From NCBI GenBank assembly GCA_948470335.1, contig CAOKOL010000019.1, positions 1-64,000 on the forward strand: a DNA stretch of 64,000 bases. Reading direction: 5' to 3'. The stretch's first letter is position 1, and every line of letters starts with the position of its first letter. Positions 36,570-46,129 of the stretch are shown here, one piece after another. Origin of the DNA: an uncultured Lachnospiraceae bacterium (GTDB taxonomy: Bacteria; Bacillota; Clostridia; Lachnospirales; Lachnospiraceae). The notes under the pieces were generated by a model that was given only the letters and a program-made list of their open reading frames with translations, made no database searches and was not told where the DNA came from. The position numbers and the translations under genes were made by a program.

Positions 36570-37208
36570 ATGAAAATTTATTCAATCCATGATCCTGAAT
36601 TTGCCCCCTACGGCAAGGTTCTTTCCGGCTATGACACCGAGGCGCTTTTAAAGACCCTGGACGGGGTTACGCCTCTGCCTGAGGGTGTGGAATATGTTCC
36701 CTCCCAGCCGGAGCTGGAAGCGCTGCCCATCGCCGGACAGCTTGCCTCCAATGCCTACGGCGGGATGCCCATCCAGCTTGGATGGTGCAACGGGCACAAT
36801 ACCAGGCTGAACTGTCTGGAATACCACAGAGACAGCGAACTCAACTGCGGCACGGCAGATTTTATCCTGCTGGTAGCCAGAGCGGATGAGATTATCGGCG
36901 GAAAGCTGGATACCGCAAAGGTAAAGGCGTTTCTGGCGCCTGCCGGCGAGCTGGTGGAGGTTTACGCCACCACGCTGCATTACGCGCCCTGTTCTGCCAG
37001 AGCAGGCGCCGGTTTCAAGGTGCTGATTGTGCTGCCATTGGGGACAAATGAAGCCGGGCCGGAGATCCTTCCTTTGAATAACGAGGATCGGATGCTCTGG
37101 GCCAGAAACAAATGGCTGCTTGCCCATCCGGACAGCAGCGAGGCCGCCGCCGGGGCTTATGTGGGCCTTGCGGGGGAAAATATTGATATCGGTAAAGAGA
37201 TTGAATGA
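36570..37208 (+). CDS. DUF4867 family protein, cupin-like
   Basis: The 212-residue protein has a beta-barrel, cupin-like pattern (GWCNGHNTRLNCLEYHRDSE, then EVYATTLHYAPCSARAGAGF) with conserved His and Glu that could hold a metal. DUF4867 proteins occur in pentose and fucose loci, and an isomerase or epimerase-like role on a sugar is plausible but unproven. GAGAGGTG lies before the ATG. The neighbours are xylulokinase and a sugar isomerase. Confidence 0.75.
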   Translation: MKIYSIHDPEFAPYGKVLSGYDTEALLKTLDGVTPLPEGVEYVPSQPELEALPIAGQLASNAYGGMPIQLGWCNGHNTRLNCLEYHRDSELNCGTADFILLVARADEIIGGKLDTAKVKAFLAPAGELVEVYATTLHYAPCSARAGAGFKVLIVLPLGTNEAGPEILPLNNEDRMLWARNKWLLAHPDSSEAAAGAYVGLAGENIDIGKEIE

Positions 37209-37315
37209 TTCGTTCTCAGGATTGCAGGAGAGTCACCAATCGCGCTGCCGGAGTCCCGCCCTGTTTTGGTTTGCGGGATTCCGGGAGTACAACTAAAAAA
37301 TAGGAGGAACTTTGT

Positions 37316-38803
37316 ATGCTGACTAATATTCCCGAAGTGAAACTGGGACTGATTGCCGTGTCCAGGGATTGTTTCATTATTTCCCTGTCGGAGCGCCGCC
37401 GTGCCGCCATCGCCGCCGCCTGCCGGGAACAGGGGCTTGACCTGTATGAGTGCGGGACCACGGTGGAAAATGAAAAAGACATGCTCAAAGCGGTCGATGA
37501 GGTGAAACAGGCCGGATGCAATGCCCTGGTGGTATTTTTAGGCAATTTTGGCCCTGAAACCCCTGAGACGCTGATCGCCAGAAATTTTGACGGTCCCTGT
37601 ATGTATGTGGCCGCGGCCGAGGGGGACGGCGACCTGATCGATGGCCGGGGCGACGCATACTGCGGTATGCTGAACTGTTCCTATAATCTGGGAATGCGCC
37701 ATCTGAAAGCCTTTATCCCTGAATATCCTGTGGGCACAAGTGCGGAGATTGCAAAAATGATCGGCGAATTTAAGCCGATTGCCTGTGCTCTGATCGGCCT
37801 GTCACAGTTAAAAATCATTACTTTCGGTCCCAGACCCCAGGATTTCTTTGCATGTAATGCGCCCATTAAGGGGCTGTATGAAATCGGCGTGGAGATCGAG
37901 GAGAATTCCGAGCTGGATCTGCTGGTGGCTTATAAGGCCCATGCCAATGATCCACGTATTCCCGAAGTGTGTGCCGACATGGCCAAAGAGATGGGAGAGG
38001 GCTGCTATTACGCCGATATGAATGAGCGTATGGCCCAGTTGGAGCTGACCCTTCTTGACTGGGCCGAGGAACATAAAGGCTCCCGGCAGTATGTGGCGTT
38101 TGCCGACAAGTGCTGGCCTGCTTTCCCTGAGGCCTTTGGCTTTGAGCCCTGCTATGTGAATTCCCGTCTGGTAAGCCGGGGAATTCCGGTATCCTGTGAG
38201 GTGGATATTTATGGGGCGCTGTCCGAGTATATCGGCATGTGCGTTTCCGGCGATACGGTGACGCTTCTGGATATCAATAACTCTGTTCCGGCTTCTTTAT
38301 ATGAGGAGGATATCAAGGGCAGGTTCGATTATCAGCTTATCGACACCTTTATGGGATTCCACTGCGGCAATACGCCGTCCTGTAAGTTATGCGCCGACCG
38401 CGCGGTAAAATATCAGTTGATCCAGCACCGTCTGCTGGAGCCCAAGGATTCTGAGCCTGATTTTACCAGAGGCACCCTGGAAGGCGACATTGCCGCCAGC
38501 GATATCACTTTCTATCGTCTGCAGTGTGACAGCGAAGGGAAACTGCGCGCCTATATCGCCCAGGGCGAGGTCCTGCCGGTGAAGACCCGTTCTTTTGGCG
38601 GAATCGGCGTGTTCGCGATTCCTGAGATGGGCCGGTTCTACCGTCATGTACTGATTCAGAAACGGTACCCTCACCACGGTGCGGTTGCGTTCGGACATTA
38701 CGGCAAGGCTCTGTTCGAGGTGTTCAAATTCCTGGGCATCGAGGATATCGCCTATAACCAGCCGAAAAACCTGCCTTATCCCACGGAGAATCCCTGGGCA
38801 TAA
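37316..38803 (+). CDS. L-fucose/L-arabinose isomerase family protein
   Basis: This 495-residue protein has the fold of fucose/arabinose isomerases, which turn an aldose into a ketose using a divalent metal. Visible blocks include the N-terminal substrate domain (TVENEKDMLKAVDEVKQAGC, LVVFLGNFGPETPE) and the candidate metal ligand region SCEVDIYGALSEYIG. A C-terminal FHCGNTPSC followed by HHGAVAFGHYG completes the pattern. The product could feed the xylulokinase two genes upstream. The exact sugar cannot be read from sequence. AGGAGG precedes the ATG at 37316. Confidence 0.85.
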   Translation: MLTNIPEVKLGLIAVSRDCFIISLSERRRAAIAAACREQGLDLYECGTTVENEKDMLKAVDEVKQAGCNALVVFLGNFGPETPETLIARNFDGPCMYVAAAEGDGDLIDGRGDAYCGMLNCSYNLGMRHLKAFIPEYPVGTSAEIAKMIGEFKPIACALIGLSQLKIITFGPRPQDFFACNAPIKGLYEIGVEIEENSELDLLVAYKAHANDPRIPEVCADMAKEMGEGCYYADMNERMAQLELTLLDWAEEHKGSRQYVAFADKCWPAFPEAFGFEPCYVNSRLVSRGIPVSCEVDIYGALSEYIGMCVSGDTVTLLDINNSVPASLYEEDIKGRFDYQLIDTFMGFHCGNTPSCKLCADRAVKYQLIQHRLLEPKDSEPDFTRGTLEGDIAASDITFYRLQCDSEGKLRAYIAQGEVLPVKTRSFGGIGVFAIPEMGRFYRHVLIQKRYPHHGAVAFGHYGKALFEVFKFLGIEDIAYNQPKNLPYPTENPWA

Positions 38804-38838
38804 AGCGGTGGGGATGCTGTTCTCCTTTTTCAAACTTC

Positions 38839-39110
38839 TTGACAGAAAATGACTTCACCGATATAATAAGAAGAATCAACGACGTTGAGGGAGACAGTAC
38901 CCCCTTGCCGAACGGCAAAGCGAGCCGGGGATGGTGGAAGTCCGGCGCAAGTAGGTTTGGGAAGAAGATCACTCCTGAGTCGCAGCGCCCAGAAAGTGCC
39001 GGGAACGGTGCATAAGCGCTGCCGGTGTCCGCCGTTATCCGGAACAGACTTATTGGAGTTGGTGGTAATTGTGAAGCATGGCTTCGTCCGATTTCGGACG
39101 AAGCTTTTTT
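38839..39110 (+). ncRNA. T-box leader (isoleucine) with promoter
   Basis: A strong promoter (TTGACA 38839-38844, TATAAT 38862-38867) drives a T-box. Stem I carries the AACGACGTTGAGGGAGACAG start and GAGCCGGGGATGGTGGAAG. The specifier loop reads GAAGATCACTCCTGAG, giving ATC for isoleucine. The core is GGTGGTAATTGTG rather than the usual GGTGGTACCGCG, but UGGU, which pairs with the tRNA ACCA end, is kept. The terminator GCTTCGTCCG/CGGACGAAGC with a T-run is at 39081-39110. Uncharged tRNA-Ile should open the terminator and raise ileS expression. Confidence 0.9.
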
Positions 39111-39111
39111 A

Positions 39112-39250
39112 TATCACAGGAAAGTCCTGCGAACTTCCCTGTGATACAAAAATGCTCCGCTTAGGATGCACACGCAGACGCAGAGGAAATTGCCGCTTGA
39201 AAGCGGCGCGTTTGCGGCGCAGAACCCTGCAAAGCAGGATTCTTATTCAT
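39112..39250 (+). repeat. 139-nt dispersed structured element, copy 1
   Basis: The element starts just after the T-box terminator T-run and ends right before the ileS ribosome binding site. It opens with a TATCACAGG/CCTGTGATA hairpin, then a G/C-rich middle with GCCGCTT/AAGCGGC, and ends CCTGCAAAGCAGGATTC with TTATTCAT. Copy 2 at 47091-47229 has the same length and landmarks. Confidence 0.75.
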
Positions 39251-39264
39251 GGAGGTTAACATCT

Positions 39265-42200
39265 ATGTATGACAAAGTGTCCACAGACCTGAGATTTGTA
39301 GACAGGGAAAAGCAGGTGGAGACGTTCTGGAGGGAACATGACATTTTCAGAAAAAGTGTCGAGTCCAGAAAAGGGGGACCTGCCTATACTTTTTATGACG
39401 GCCCGCCCACGGCCAACGGAAAACCCCATATCGGCCATGTGGAGACCCGTGTGTTTAAGGATATGATTCCCCGCTACCGGGCTATGAAGGGCTGCATGGT
39501 GCCCAGAAAAGCCGGCTGGGATACCCACGGGCTGCCGGTGGAGCTGGAAGTGGAGAAAAAGCTGGGGCTTGACGGGAAGGAACAGATCGAACAGTACGGT
39601 CTGGAGCCTTTTATCAAAAACTGTAAGGAAAGTGTATGGAAATATAAGGGAATGTGGGAAGATTTTTCCGATGTCGTAGGCTTCTGGGCCGATATGGACA
39701 ACCCTTATGTGACCTATGAAAATGATTACATCGAATCCGAATGGTGGTCATTAAAGAAAATCTGGGAAAAAGGACTGCTGTACAAAGGGTATAAGGTAGT
39801 GCCTTACTGCCCTCGCTGCGGAACGCCGCTGTCCAGCCATGAGGTTGCCCAGGGCTATAAGGATGTAAAGGAAAAATCTCTGATGGCAAAATTCAGAGCC
39901 AAAGGAGAAGACGCCTGGATTCTGGCCTGGACCACCACCCCCTGGACCCTGCCCTCCAACGTGGCTCTCTGCGTCAATCCCCAGGAGGAATATGTCAGAG
40001 CGGAAAACCAGGGCGAAGTGTATTACCTGGCCAAAGCGCTGTGCGATACGGTTCTGGAAGGGGATTATACCATTCTGGAAAGCTTCACCGGAAAAGAACT
40101 GGAAGGCAAAGAATATGAGCCGCTGTTCCCTTATGCGGATACAAAGGGCAAAAAAGCCTTTTATGTAACCTGCGCCGATTATGTCACGCTGACAGACGGT
40201 ACCGGCGTGGTGCATATCGCCCCCGCGTTTGGCGAGGACGACGCCCAGGTGGGACGGCGCTATGACCTGCCCCTGGTGCAGTTAGTGGACGGAAAAGGCC
40301 AGATGACCGCCGAGACCCCCTGGGCCGGCATGTTTGTAAAGGATGCGGACCGGGAAATCATCAGGGCTCTGAAAGAGAGCGGACAACTGTTCAGGCTTCT
40401 GGAGCTGGAACACAGCTATCCCCACTGCTGGCGGTGCGACACCCCTCTGCTTTATTATGCGAGGGAGAGCTGGTTTATCAAGATGACCGCCGTAAAAGAG
40501 GATCTGATCCGCAATAACAACACGATCAACTGGATTCCCGAAAGCATCGGCAAAGGCCGGTTCGGGGACTGGCTGGAAAACGTACAGGACTGGGGCATCA
40601 GCCGGAACCGCTACTGGGGAACCCCTCTGAATATCTGGGAATGTGAGTGCGGTTATATGCATTCCGTCGGCAGCGTGGCGGAATTAAAGGAGATGTCTCC
40701 TGACTGTCCGGAGGAGATCGAGCTGCACCGTCCTTATATCGACGCAGTGACCATCACCTGTCCGGAATGCGGAAAGCAGATGAAGCGGGTGCCGGAGGTA
40801 ATCGACTGCTGGTACGACAGCGGCGCCATGCCCTTTGCCCAGCACCATTATCCGTTTGAGAATCAGGAGCTGTTTGAATCCCAGTTCCCGGCGGCCTTTA
40901 TCTCGGAAGCCGTGGACCAGACCAGAGGCTGGTTCTATTCCCTGCTGGCCATCTCCACCCTGATTTTCAACAAGTCTCCGTATGAGAATGTCATTGTTAT
41001 GGGCCATGTGATGGACAAGGACGGCCAGAAAATGTCCAAGACAAAAGGCAATGCGGTAGACCCCTTTGAAGCGCTGGAGACTTACGGCGCCGACGCCATC
41101 CGCTGGTATTTCTACACAAGCGCCGCCCCCTGGCTGCCCAAACGGTTCCACGGAGATGCAGTAACCGAGGGACAGCGGAAATTTATGGGAACGCTCTGGA
41201 ACACCTACGCATTTTTCGTGCTGTATGCGAATATAGATGCATTTGACGCCACAAAATATAAACTGGAATATGATAAACTGACCGTAATGGACAAATGGCT
41301 GCTGTCCAGGCTGAATTCCACCGTAAAGACTGTGGATGAAAATCTGGATGTCTACAAAATCCCGGAGGCCGCCAGGGCGCTGCAGGAATTTGTGGACGAT
41401 ATGAGCAACTGGTATGTAAGGCGGAGCAGAGAGCGTTTCTGGGTAAAAGAGATGCCTCAGGATAAGATCAACGCTTATATGACCCTGTACACTGCGCTGG
41501 TGGAGATTTCCAAGGCGGCGGCGCCCATGATTCCGTTTATGACGGAGCAGATTTACAGAAACCTGGTGTGCAATCTGGACGCATCTGCGCCGGAGAGCAT
41601 CCATCTGTGTGATTTCCCCGAAGTGCATGAGGAACTGATCGACGAAGAACTGGAACGCAACATGGAGGAAGTGCTGAAAATCGTGGTGATGGGCCGGGCC
41701 TGCCGCAACGGTGCCGGCATCAAAAACCGCCAGCCGATTGGCAAGATGTTCGTGAAAGCGGAAAGAGCGCTGCCGGAGTTTTACTGCCGGATTATTACGG
41801 AAGAACTGAATGTGAAGGCGCTGGAGTTTGCGGAGGATGTGCGTGCCTTTACTTCCTACAGCTTTAAGCCTCAGATGCGCACCGTAGGTCCCAAATACGG
41901 CAAGCTTTTAAATTCCATCAAGCAGGCGCTGACAGAGCTGGACGGCAATGGGGCCATGGACTGTCTGAACGGGACGGGAGAGCTGCACCTGGAGATCAAT
42001 GGAACGGACGTGGTGCTGACCAAAGAAGACCTGCTGATCGACACCGCTCAGATTCCCGGCTATATTTCGGAGACCGACAGAGATCTGACGGTGGTGCTTG
42101 ACACCAATTTGACGGAGGAGCTGGTCGAGGAAGGCTTTATCCGGGAGATTATGAGCAAGGTGCAGACCATGCGGAAAGAAGCCGGATTTGAGGTAACGGA

Positions 42201-42381
42201 TCATATTACCGTATATGAGGATGCCAATGAGAAACTGGCAGGTCTTCTTTCCAAATACGCGGACGAGGTGAAAAACGGCGTGCTGGCGGACAGCATCGTG
42301 ACGGGAGCCGCAAAAGGCTATACGAAGGAATGGGATATTAACGGCGAGCATGTAATGCTGGGCGTTGAGAAACTATCATAG
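39265..42381 (+). CDS. ileS: Isoleucyl-tRNA synthetase, type 2 (eukaryote-like)
   Basis: The 1038-residue class I synthetase has HIGH at 55-58 (GPPTANGKPHIGHVETRVFK), the editing domain (WILAWTTTPWTLPSN, DYVTLTDGTGVVHIAPAFGE) and KMSKT at 589-593. Sequence blocks such as KAGWDTHGLPVELEVEKKLG and the length match the IleRS2 type, which tends to be less sensitive to mupirocin than the E. coli-like type; that property is inferred. GGAGG at 39251 selects the ATG at 39265. Control is by the isoleucine T-box. glgP starts 35 bases later. Confidence 0.95.
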   Translation: MYDKVSTDLRFVDREKQVETFWREHDIFRKSVESRKGGPAYTFYDGPPTANGKPHIGHVETRVFKDMIPRYRAMKGCMVPRKAGWDTHGLPVELEVEKKLGLDGKEQIEQYGLEPFIKNCKESVWKYKGMWEDFSDVVGFWADMDNPYVTYENDYIESEWWSLKKIWEKGLLYKGYKVVPYCPRCGTPLSSHEVAQGYKDVKEKSLMAKFRAKGEDAWILAWTTTPWTLPSNVALCVNPQEEYVRAENQGEVYYLAKALCDTVLEGDYTILESFTGKELEGKEYEPLFPYADTKGKKAFYVTCADYVTLTDGTGVVHIAPAFGEDDAQVGRRYDLPLVQLVDGKGQMTAETPWAGMFVKDADREIIRALKESGQLFRLLELEHSYPHCWRCDTPLLYYARESWFIKMTAVKEDLIRNNNTINWIPESIGKGRFGDWLENVQDWGISRNRYWGTPLNIWECECGYMHSVGSVAELKEMSPDCPEEIELHRPYIDAVTITCPECGKQMKRVPEVIDCWYDSGAMPFAQHHYPFENQELFESQFPAAFISEAVDQTRGWFYSLLAISTLIFNKSPYENVIVMGHVMDKDGQKMSKTKGNAVDPFEALETYGADAIRWYFYTSAAPWLPKRFHGDAVTEGQRKFMGTLWNTYAFFVLYANIDAFDATKYKLEYDKLTVMDKWLLSRLNSTVKTVDENLDVYKIPEAARALQEFVDDMSNWYVRRSRERFWVKEMPQDKINAYMTLYTALVEISKAAAPMIPFMTEQIYRNLVCNLDASAPESIHLCDFPEVHEELIDEELERNMEEVLKIVVMGRACRNGAGIKNRQPIGKMFVKAERALPEFYCRIITEELNVKALEFAEDVRAFTSYSFKPQMRTVGPKYGKLLNSIKQALTELDGNGAMDCLNGTGELHLEINGTDVVLTKEDLLIDTAQIPGYISETDRDLTVVLDTNLTEELVEEGFIREIMSKVQTMRKEAGFEVTDHITVYEDANEKLAGLLSKYADEVKNGVLADSIVTGAAKGYTKEWDINGEHVMLGVEKLS

Positions 42382-42416
42382 ATGGGAAAGCTGCAAAACT
42401 GAAATAGGAGGACGAC

Positions 42417-44888
42417 ATGCAACACATTTTTAACAAGGAAGAGTTTAAAAAGACCGTTGTCTACAATGTGAAAAACCTGTACCGGAGAAACGTGGACGAA
42501 GCGTCTCACCAGCAGCTCTTTAACGCCGTGGCCTACACGGTAAAGGATCTGATTATGGACGGCTGGATCGCCACCCACAAGGAATATGACAAACAGGACG
42601 CCAAGATGGTGGTATACCTGTCCATGGAATTTCTGATGGGCCGGGCGCTGGGAAACAACATTATTAATATCTGTATCTGGGATGAGGTGCGGGACGCCCT
42701 GACGGAGCTGGGCGTGGACCTGAACGTGATCGAGGATCAGGAGCGGGATTACGCTCTTGGCAACGGCGGTCTGGGCCGTCTGGCGGCCTGCTTCCTGGAT
42801 TCCCTTGCCACGCTGGGCTATCCGGCCTACGGCTGCGGTATCCGCTACAAATACGGCATGTTCAAGCAGCAGATCGAGAACGGCTTCCAGATGGAAGTGC
42901 CCGACGACTGGTTAAAGAACGGCAATCCCTTTGAAGTACGCAGGGAGGAATATGCCAAGGAGGTAAAATTCGGCGGCTATGTGAAGGTAGAGCGGGATGC
43001 CCAGGGACGGGAGCATTTTGTTCAGGAGGGCTACCAGTCCGTCCGCGCCGTTCCCTATGACCTGCCGATCGTAGGCTACGGCAACGACGTGGTGAATACG
43101 CTGCGGATCTGGGATGCGGAGCCGATGAACACCTTTAACCTGGAGTCCTTTGACAAGGGCGATTACCGGAAAGCGGTAGAGGCGGAAAACCTGGCAAAAA
43201 ATATTGTGGAAGTGCTGTACCCCAACGACAATCACTATGCGGGGAAGGAACTGCGGTTAAAGCAGCAGTATTTCTTTATCTCGGCCAGCGTGCAGACGAT
43301 GGTGCAGAAATACCTGAGCAATCCCAAGCACACCGATATCCGCAACCTTCATGAGAAGATCGTCTTCCAGTTAAACGACACCCATCCTACGGTGGCGATT
43401 CCGGAGCTGATGCGGGTGCTGATGGATGAGCACTACCTGACCTGGGACGAAGCCTGGGCCGTTACCACGAAAGCCTGTGCGTACACCAACCATACGATTA
43501 TGGCGGAAGCCCTGGAAAAATGGCCGATTGAGCTGTTCTCCCGTCTGCTTCCCAGAATTTACCAGATTGTGGAAGAAATCAACCGCCGGTTCTGCGCAGA
43601 CATTCGTCAGGCGTATCCGGACAAGGCAAATGAAAAGATTGCCAAGATGGCCATTATCTATGACGGACAGGTGAAGATGGCTCATATGGCCATTGTGGCC
43701 GGCTTCTCCGTCAACGGCGTGGCAAGGCTGCACACGGAAATCTTAAAGAAACAGGAGCTGAAAGATTTCTATGAGATGATGCCGGATAAGTTCAACAACA
43801 AGACCAACGGCATTACCCAGAGAAGATTCCTTCTCCATGCCAATCCGCTGCTGGCTTCCTGGGTGACTGACAAGATCGGCGACGAGTGGATTACCGACCT
43901 GTCCCATATTAAAAAGCTGGAGATCTATGCGGACGACGAGAAATGTCAGCAGGAGTTTATGAACATCAAGTACCAGAACAAGCTGCGTCTGGCCAAATAT
44001 ATCAAGGAGCACAATGGCATCGAGGTGAATCCCCGTTCGATCTTTGATGTGCAGGTTAAGCGGCTTCACGAGTATAAGAGACAGCTTCTGAACATCCTTC
44101 ACGTGATGTATCTGTACAATAAATTGAAAGAAAATCCTCAGATGGAGTTTTATCCCAGAACCTTTATCTTCGGCGCAAAGGCGGCGGCAGGCTACAAAAT
44201 TGCCAAGCTGACCATCAAGCTGATTAATTCCGTGGCCGACGTGGTTAACAACGACAAGAGCATCGACGGAAAGATCAAGGTGGTGTTTATCGAGGATTAC
44301 CGGGTATCCAATGCGGAGATTATTTTTGCCGCCAGCGATGTCAGCGAGCAGATCTCCACGGCCAGCAAGGAGGCTTCCGGCACAGGCAACATGAAGTTCA
44401 TGTTAAACGGCGCCTTAACCCTGGGTACCATGGACGGGGCTAACGTAGAGATTGTAGAAGAAGTGGGCGAGGAATATGCCTTTATCTTCGGTCTGTCCGC
44501 CGACGAGGTCATCAATTATGAAAACAACGGCGGATACAATCCCATGGATATCTTTAACAGCGATCAGGATGTGCGCCAGGTGCTGATGCAGTTGATTAAC
44601 GGCTACTATGCGCCGGAGAATCCGGAGCTGTTCAGGGATCTGTATAATTCTCTGCTGAATACGTTAAGCACCTCAAAAGCCGACACGTATTTCATCCTGA
44701 AAGATTTCCGTGCCTATGCGGAAGCCCAGAAACGAGTGGAGACCGCCTACCGGGATGAGAAATGGTGGGCAAAAGCCGCCATCAAGAATGTGAGCAACGT
44801 AGGAAAGTTCTCCTCAGACCGGACGATCCGGAACTATGTGGACGATATCTGGCATCTGGATCAGATTAAAGTAGAACTGGAACGGTAG
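42417..44888 (+). CDS. glgP: Glycogen/starch/alpha-glucan phosphorylase
   Basis: The enzyme releases glucose 1-phosphate from glycogen or maltodextrin. The 823-residue protein shows LSMEFLMGRALGNN, DYALGNGGLGRLAACFLDSL, the substrate region DVQVKRLHEYKRQLLNIL and the pyridoxal-phosphate lysine K660 in EASGTGNMKFMLNGALTLGT. AGGAGG precedes the ATG. It follows ileS closely, but no functional link is evident. Confidence 0.97.
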   Translation: MQHIFNKEEFKKTVVYNVKNLYRRNVDEASHQQLFNAVAYTVKDLIMDGWIATHKEYDKQDAKMVVYLSMEFLMGRALGNNIINICIWDEVRDALTELGVDLNVIEDQERDYALGNGGLGRLAACFLDSLATLGYPAYGCGIRYKYGMFKQQIENGFQMEVPDDWLKNGNPFEVRREEYAKEVKFGGYVKVERDAQGREHFVQEGYQSVRAVPYDLPIVGYGNDVVNTLRIWDAEPMNTFNLESFDKGDYRKAVEAENLAKNIVEVLYPNDNHYAGKELRLKQQYFFISASVQTMVQKYLSNPKHTDIRNLHEKIVFQLNDTHPTVAIPELMRVLMDEHYLTWDEAWAVTTKACAYTNHTIMAEALEKWPIELFSRLLPRIYQIVEEINRRFCADIRQAYPDKANEKIAKMAIIYDGQVKMAHMAIVAGFSVNGVARLHTEILKKQELKDFYEMMPDKFNNKTNGITQRRFLLHANPLLASWVTDKIGDEWITDLSHIKKLEIYADDEKCQQEFMNIKYQNKLRLAKYIKEHNGIEVNPRSIFDVQVKRLHEYKRQLLNILHVMYLYNKLKENPQMEFYPRTFIFGAKAAAGYKIAKLTIKLINSVADVVNNDKSIDGKIKVVFIEDYRVSNAEIIFAASDVSEQISTASKEASGTGNMKFMLNGALTLGTMDGANVEIVEEVGEEYAFIFGLSADEVINYENNGGYNPMDIFNSDQDVRQVLMQLINGYYAPENPELFRDLYNSLLNTLSTSKADTYFILKDFRAYAEAQKRVETAYRDEKWWAKAAIKNVSNVGKFSSDRTIRNYVDDIWHLDQIKVELER

Positions 44889-45062
44889 ATTTTTTGCCGG
44901 TTTCCTTATAAAACAGGCATCCGCCTCTTACTTATCTCATATATTTAGAGATATACCCGTGAGCAAAGTGATTTGCCGCCGCATTGATGCGGCCGCACAA
45001 GGGAAAGCAAATCATTTGGCAGATCAGTATACTCATGAGTATGAAGTAGGAGGCGGTTTGTT
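44889..45062. promoter_or_regulatory. Hairpin and palindrome ahead of the SpoIID-like gene
   Basis: GATTTGC at 44970-44976 pairs with GCAAATC near 45007-45013 around a CCGC/GCGG stem. A perfect 14-base palindrome (ATACTCATGAGTAT) lies at 45029-45042, just before the ribosome binding site. These could form an operator or sporulation promoter region. The 65-codon frame here has no start signals. Confidence 0.4.
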
Positions 45063-46016
45063 TTGTCCAGACGGGAAAAGGGGACAGGCGGCATGGCGGC
45101 CCTGTGGATGCAGAGATGGTGTATCGTTCTGGCAGGCTTTTTTCTATCTGTTATGATTCCTTATATGTCCACGCTTCTGTGGAGCGGACAGGTAGCGGTG
45201 CGGAACGGGGAGCTGTCCTACAGCGGCGATCTGGTGGTGGCGGAGGGAAAGGAGATGGATGCGGAAAATTTCCTGATTCTGGTGCTGGCCAGGCAGATCG
45301 ACGGCAGTGCGCCGCCGGGGGCAAAGGAGGCCCAGGCGGTGGCGGCCAGAACCAATCTGTATAAAACCATGGAGGAAGCCCAGTGCAATCAGGCGGACGA
45401 TCTGGGGATTGAATATGACAGCCTGTCCGAGATGAAAAACCGGTGGGGAGAGGAATTTTCTCAGATTTATCAGAGCTATGAGGATGCGGTTTCGGCCACT
45501 GCCGGAGAGGTGCTTACCTGTGACGGCCAGCTGATCGACGCTCTGTTTCATAAGGCCAGCGCGGGCAATACCCGGACCATGGGGGAGGAATACCCCTGGC
45601 TTGTGTCGGTGGAAAGTGACGACCAGTTGTGCGACGGATATCTGACCGTGACGGATTTCAGTCCTGAAAAATTTGCGGAGGCTGTCAATGCCGTTGACGG
45701 AGCCAGACAGGTGTCGGCAGAGGAAATCGCAGGCAAAATCCAGATTATCAACCGGGCGGACGGCGCCTATGTCACGGCCGTGCAGGTGGATCAGCAGATT
45801 TTCAGCGGGGAAGAAATGGCGGCGGCACTGCAACTGAATTCAACGGCCTTTTCCTTCGAGGCGGATTCGGAACGGGTGCGGGTGATCTGCACCGGCATCG
45901 GCCACGGATGGGGGTTAAGCCAGACCGGGGCGGCCAGAATGGCGGAGGAGGGGAAAAGCAGACAGGAAATTCTGGGCTATTATTATCCCGGTACGGAAGT
46001 CACGGAGAAGTATTGA
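45063..46016 (+). CDS. spoIID: SpoIID/LytB-domain sporulation protein
   Basis: SpoIID is a lytic transglycosylase that thins the septal wall during engulfment of the forespore. The 317-residue protein has a membrane helix (about 17-38), then the SpoIID domain: EMDAENFLILVLARQIDGSA, EAQAVAARTNLYKTM, the HKASAGNTRTMGEEYPWLVS core and the C-terminal GIGHGWGLSQTGAARMAEEG with its GYYYPGTEV end. The start is a TTG nine bases after AGGAGGC. The SpoIIQ-like gene follows 113 bases later, the normal order in Clostridia. Confidence 0.88.
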   Translation: MSRREKGTGGMAALWMQRWCIVLAGFFLSVMIPYMSTLLWSGQVAVRNGELSYSGDLVVAEGKEMDAENFLILVLARQIDGSAPPGAKEAQAVAARTNLYKTMEEAQCNQADDLGIEYDSLSEMKNRWGEEFSQIYQSYEDAVSATAGEVLTCDGQLIDALFHKASAGNTRTMGEEYPWLVSVESDDQLCDGYLTVTDFSPEKFAEAVNAVDGARQVSAEEIAGKIQIINRADGAYVTAVQVDQQIFSGEEMAAALQLNSTAFSFEADSERVRVICTGIGHGWGLSQTGAARMAEEGKSRQEILGYYYPGTEVTEKY

Positions 46017-46129
46017 TTTTCACAGGGGAACTTCTTCCAAAAATCATTCATTTCGAGGAATAATTTCAGTGTTTCAGGTAACACTAGAAACATAACAGCG
46101 AAAGCTGAAAGGGAATCGAGGTGAATGAT

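Noticed and set aside
40684..41628. 314-codon minus-strand frame inside ileS
   Set aside because: Antisense shadow of conserved IleRS coding sequence.
44959..45156. 65-codon frame ahead of the SpoIID-like gene
   Set aside because: No ribosome binding site, it runs through a hairpin and palindrome and into the spoIID start, and shows no family features.
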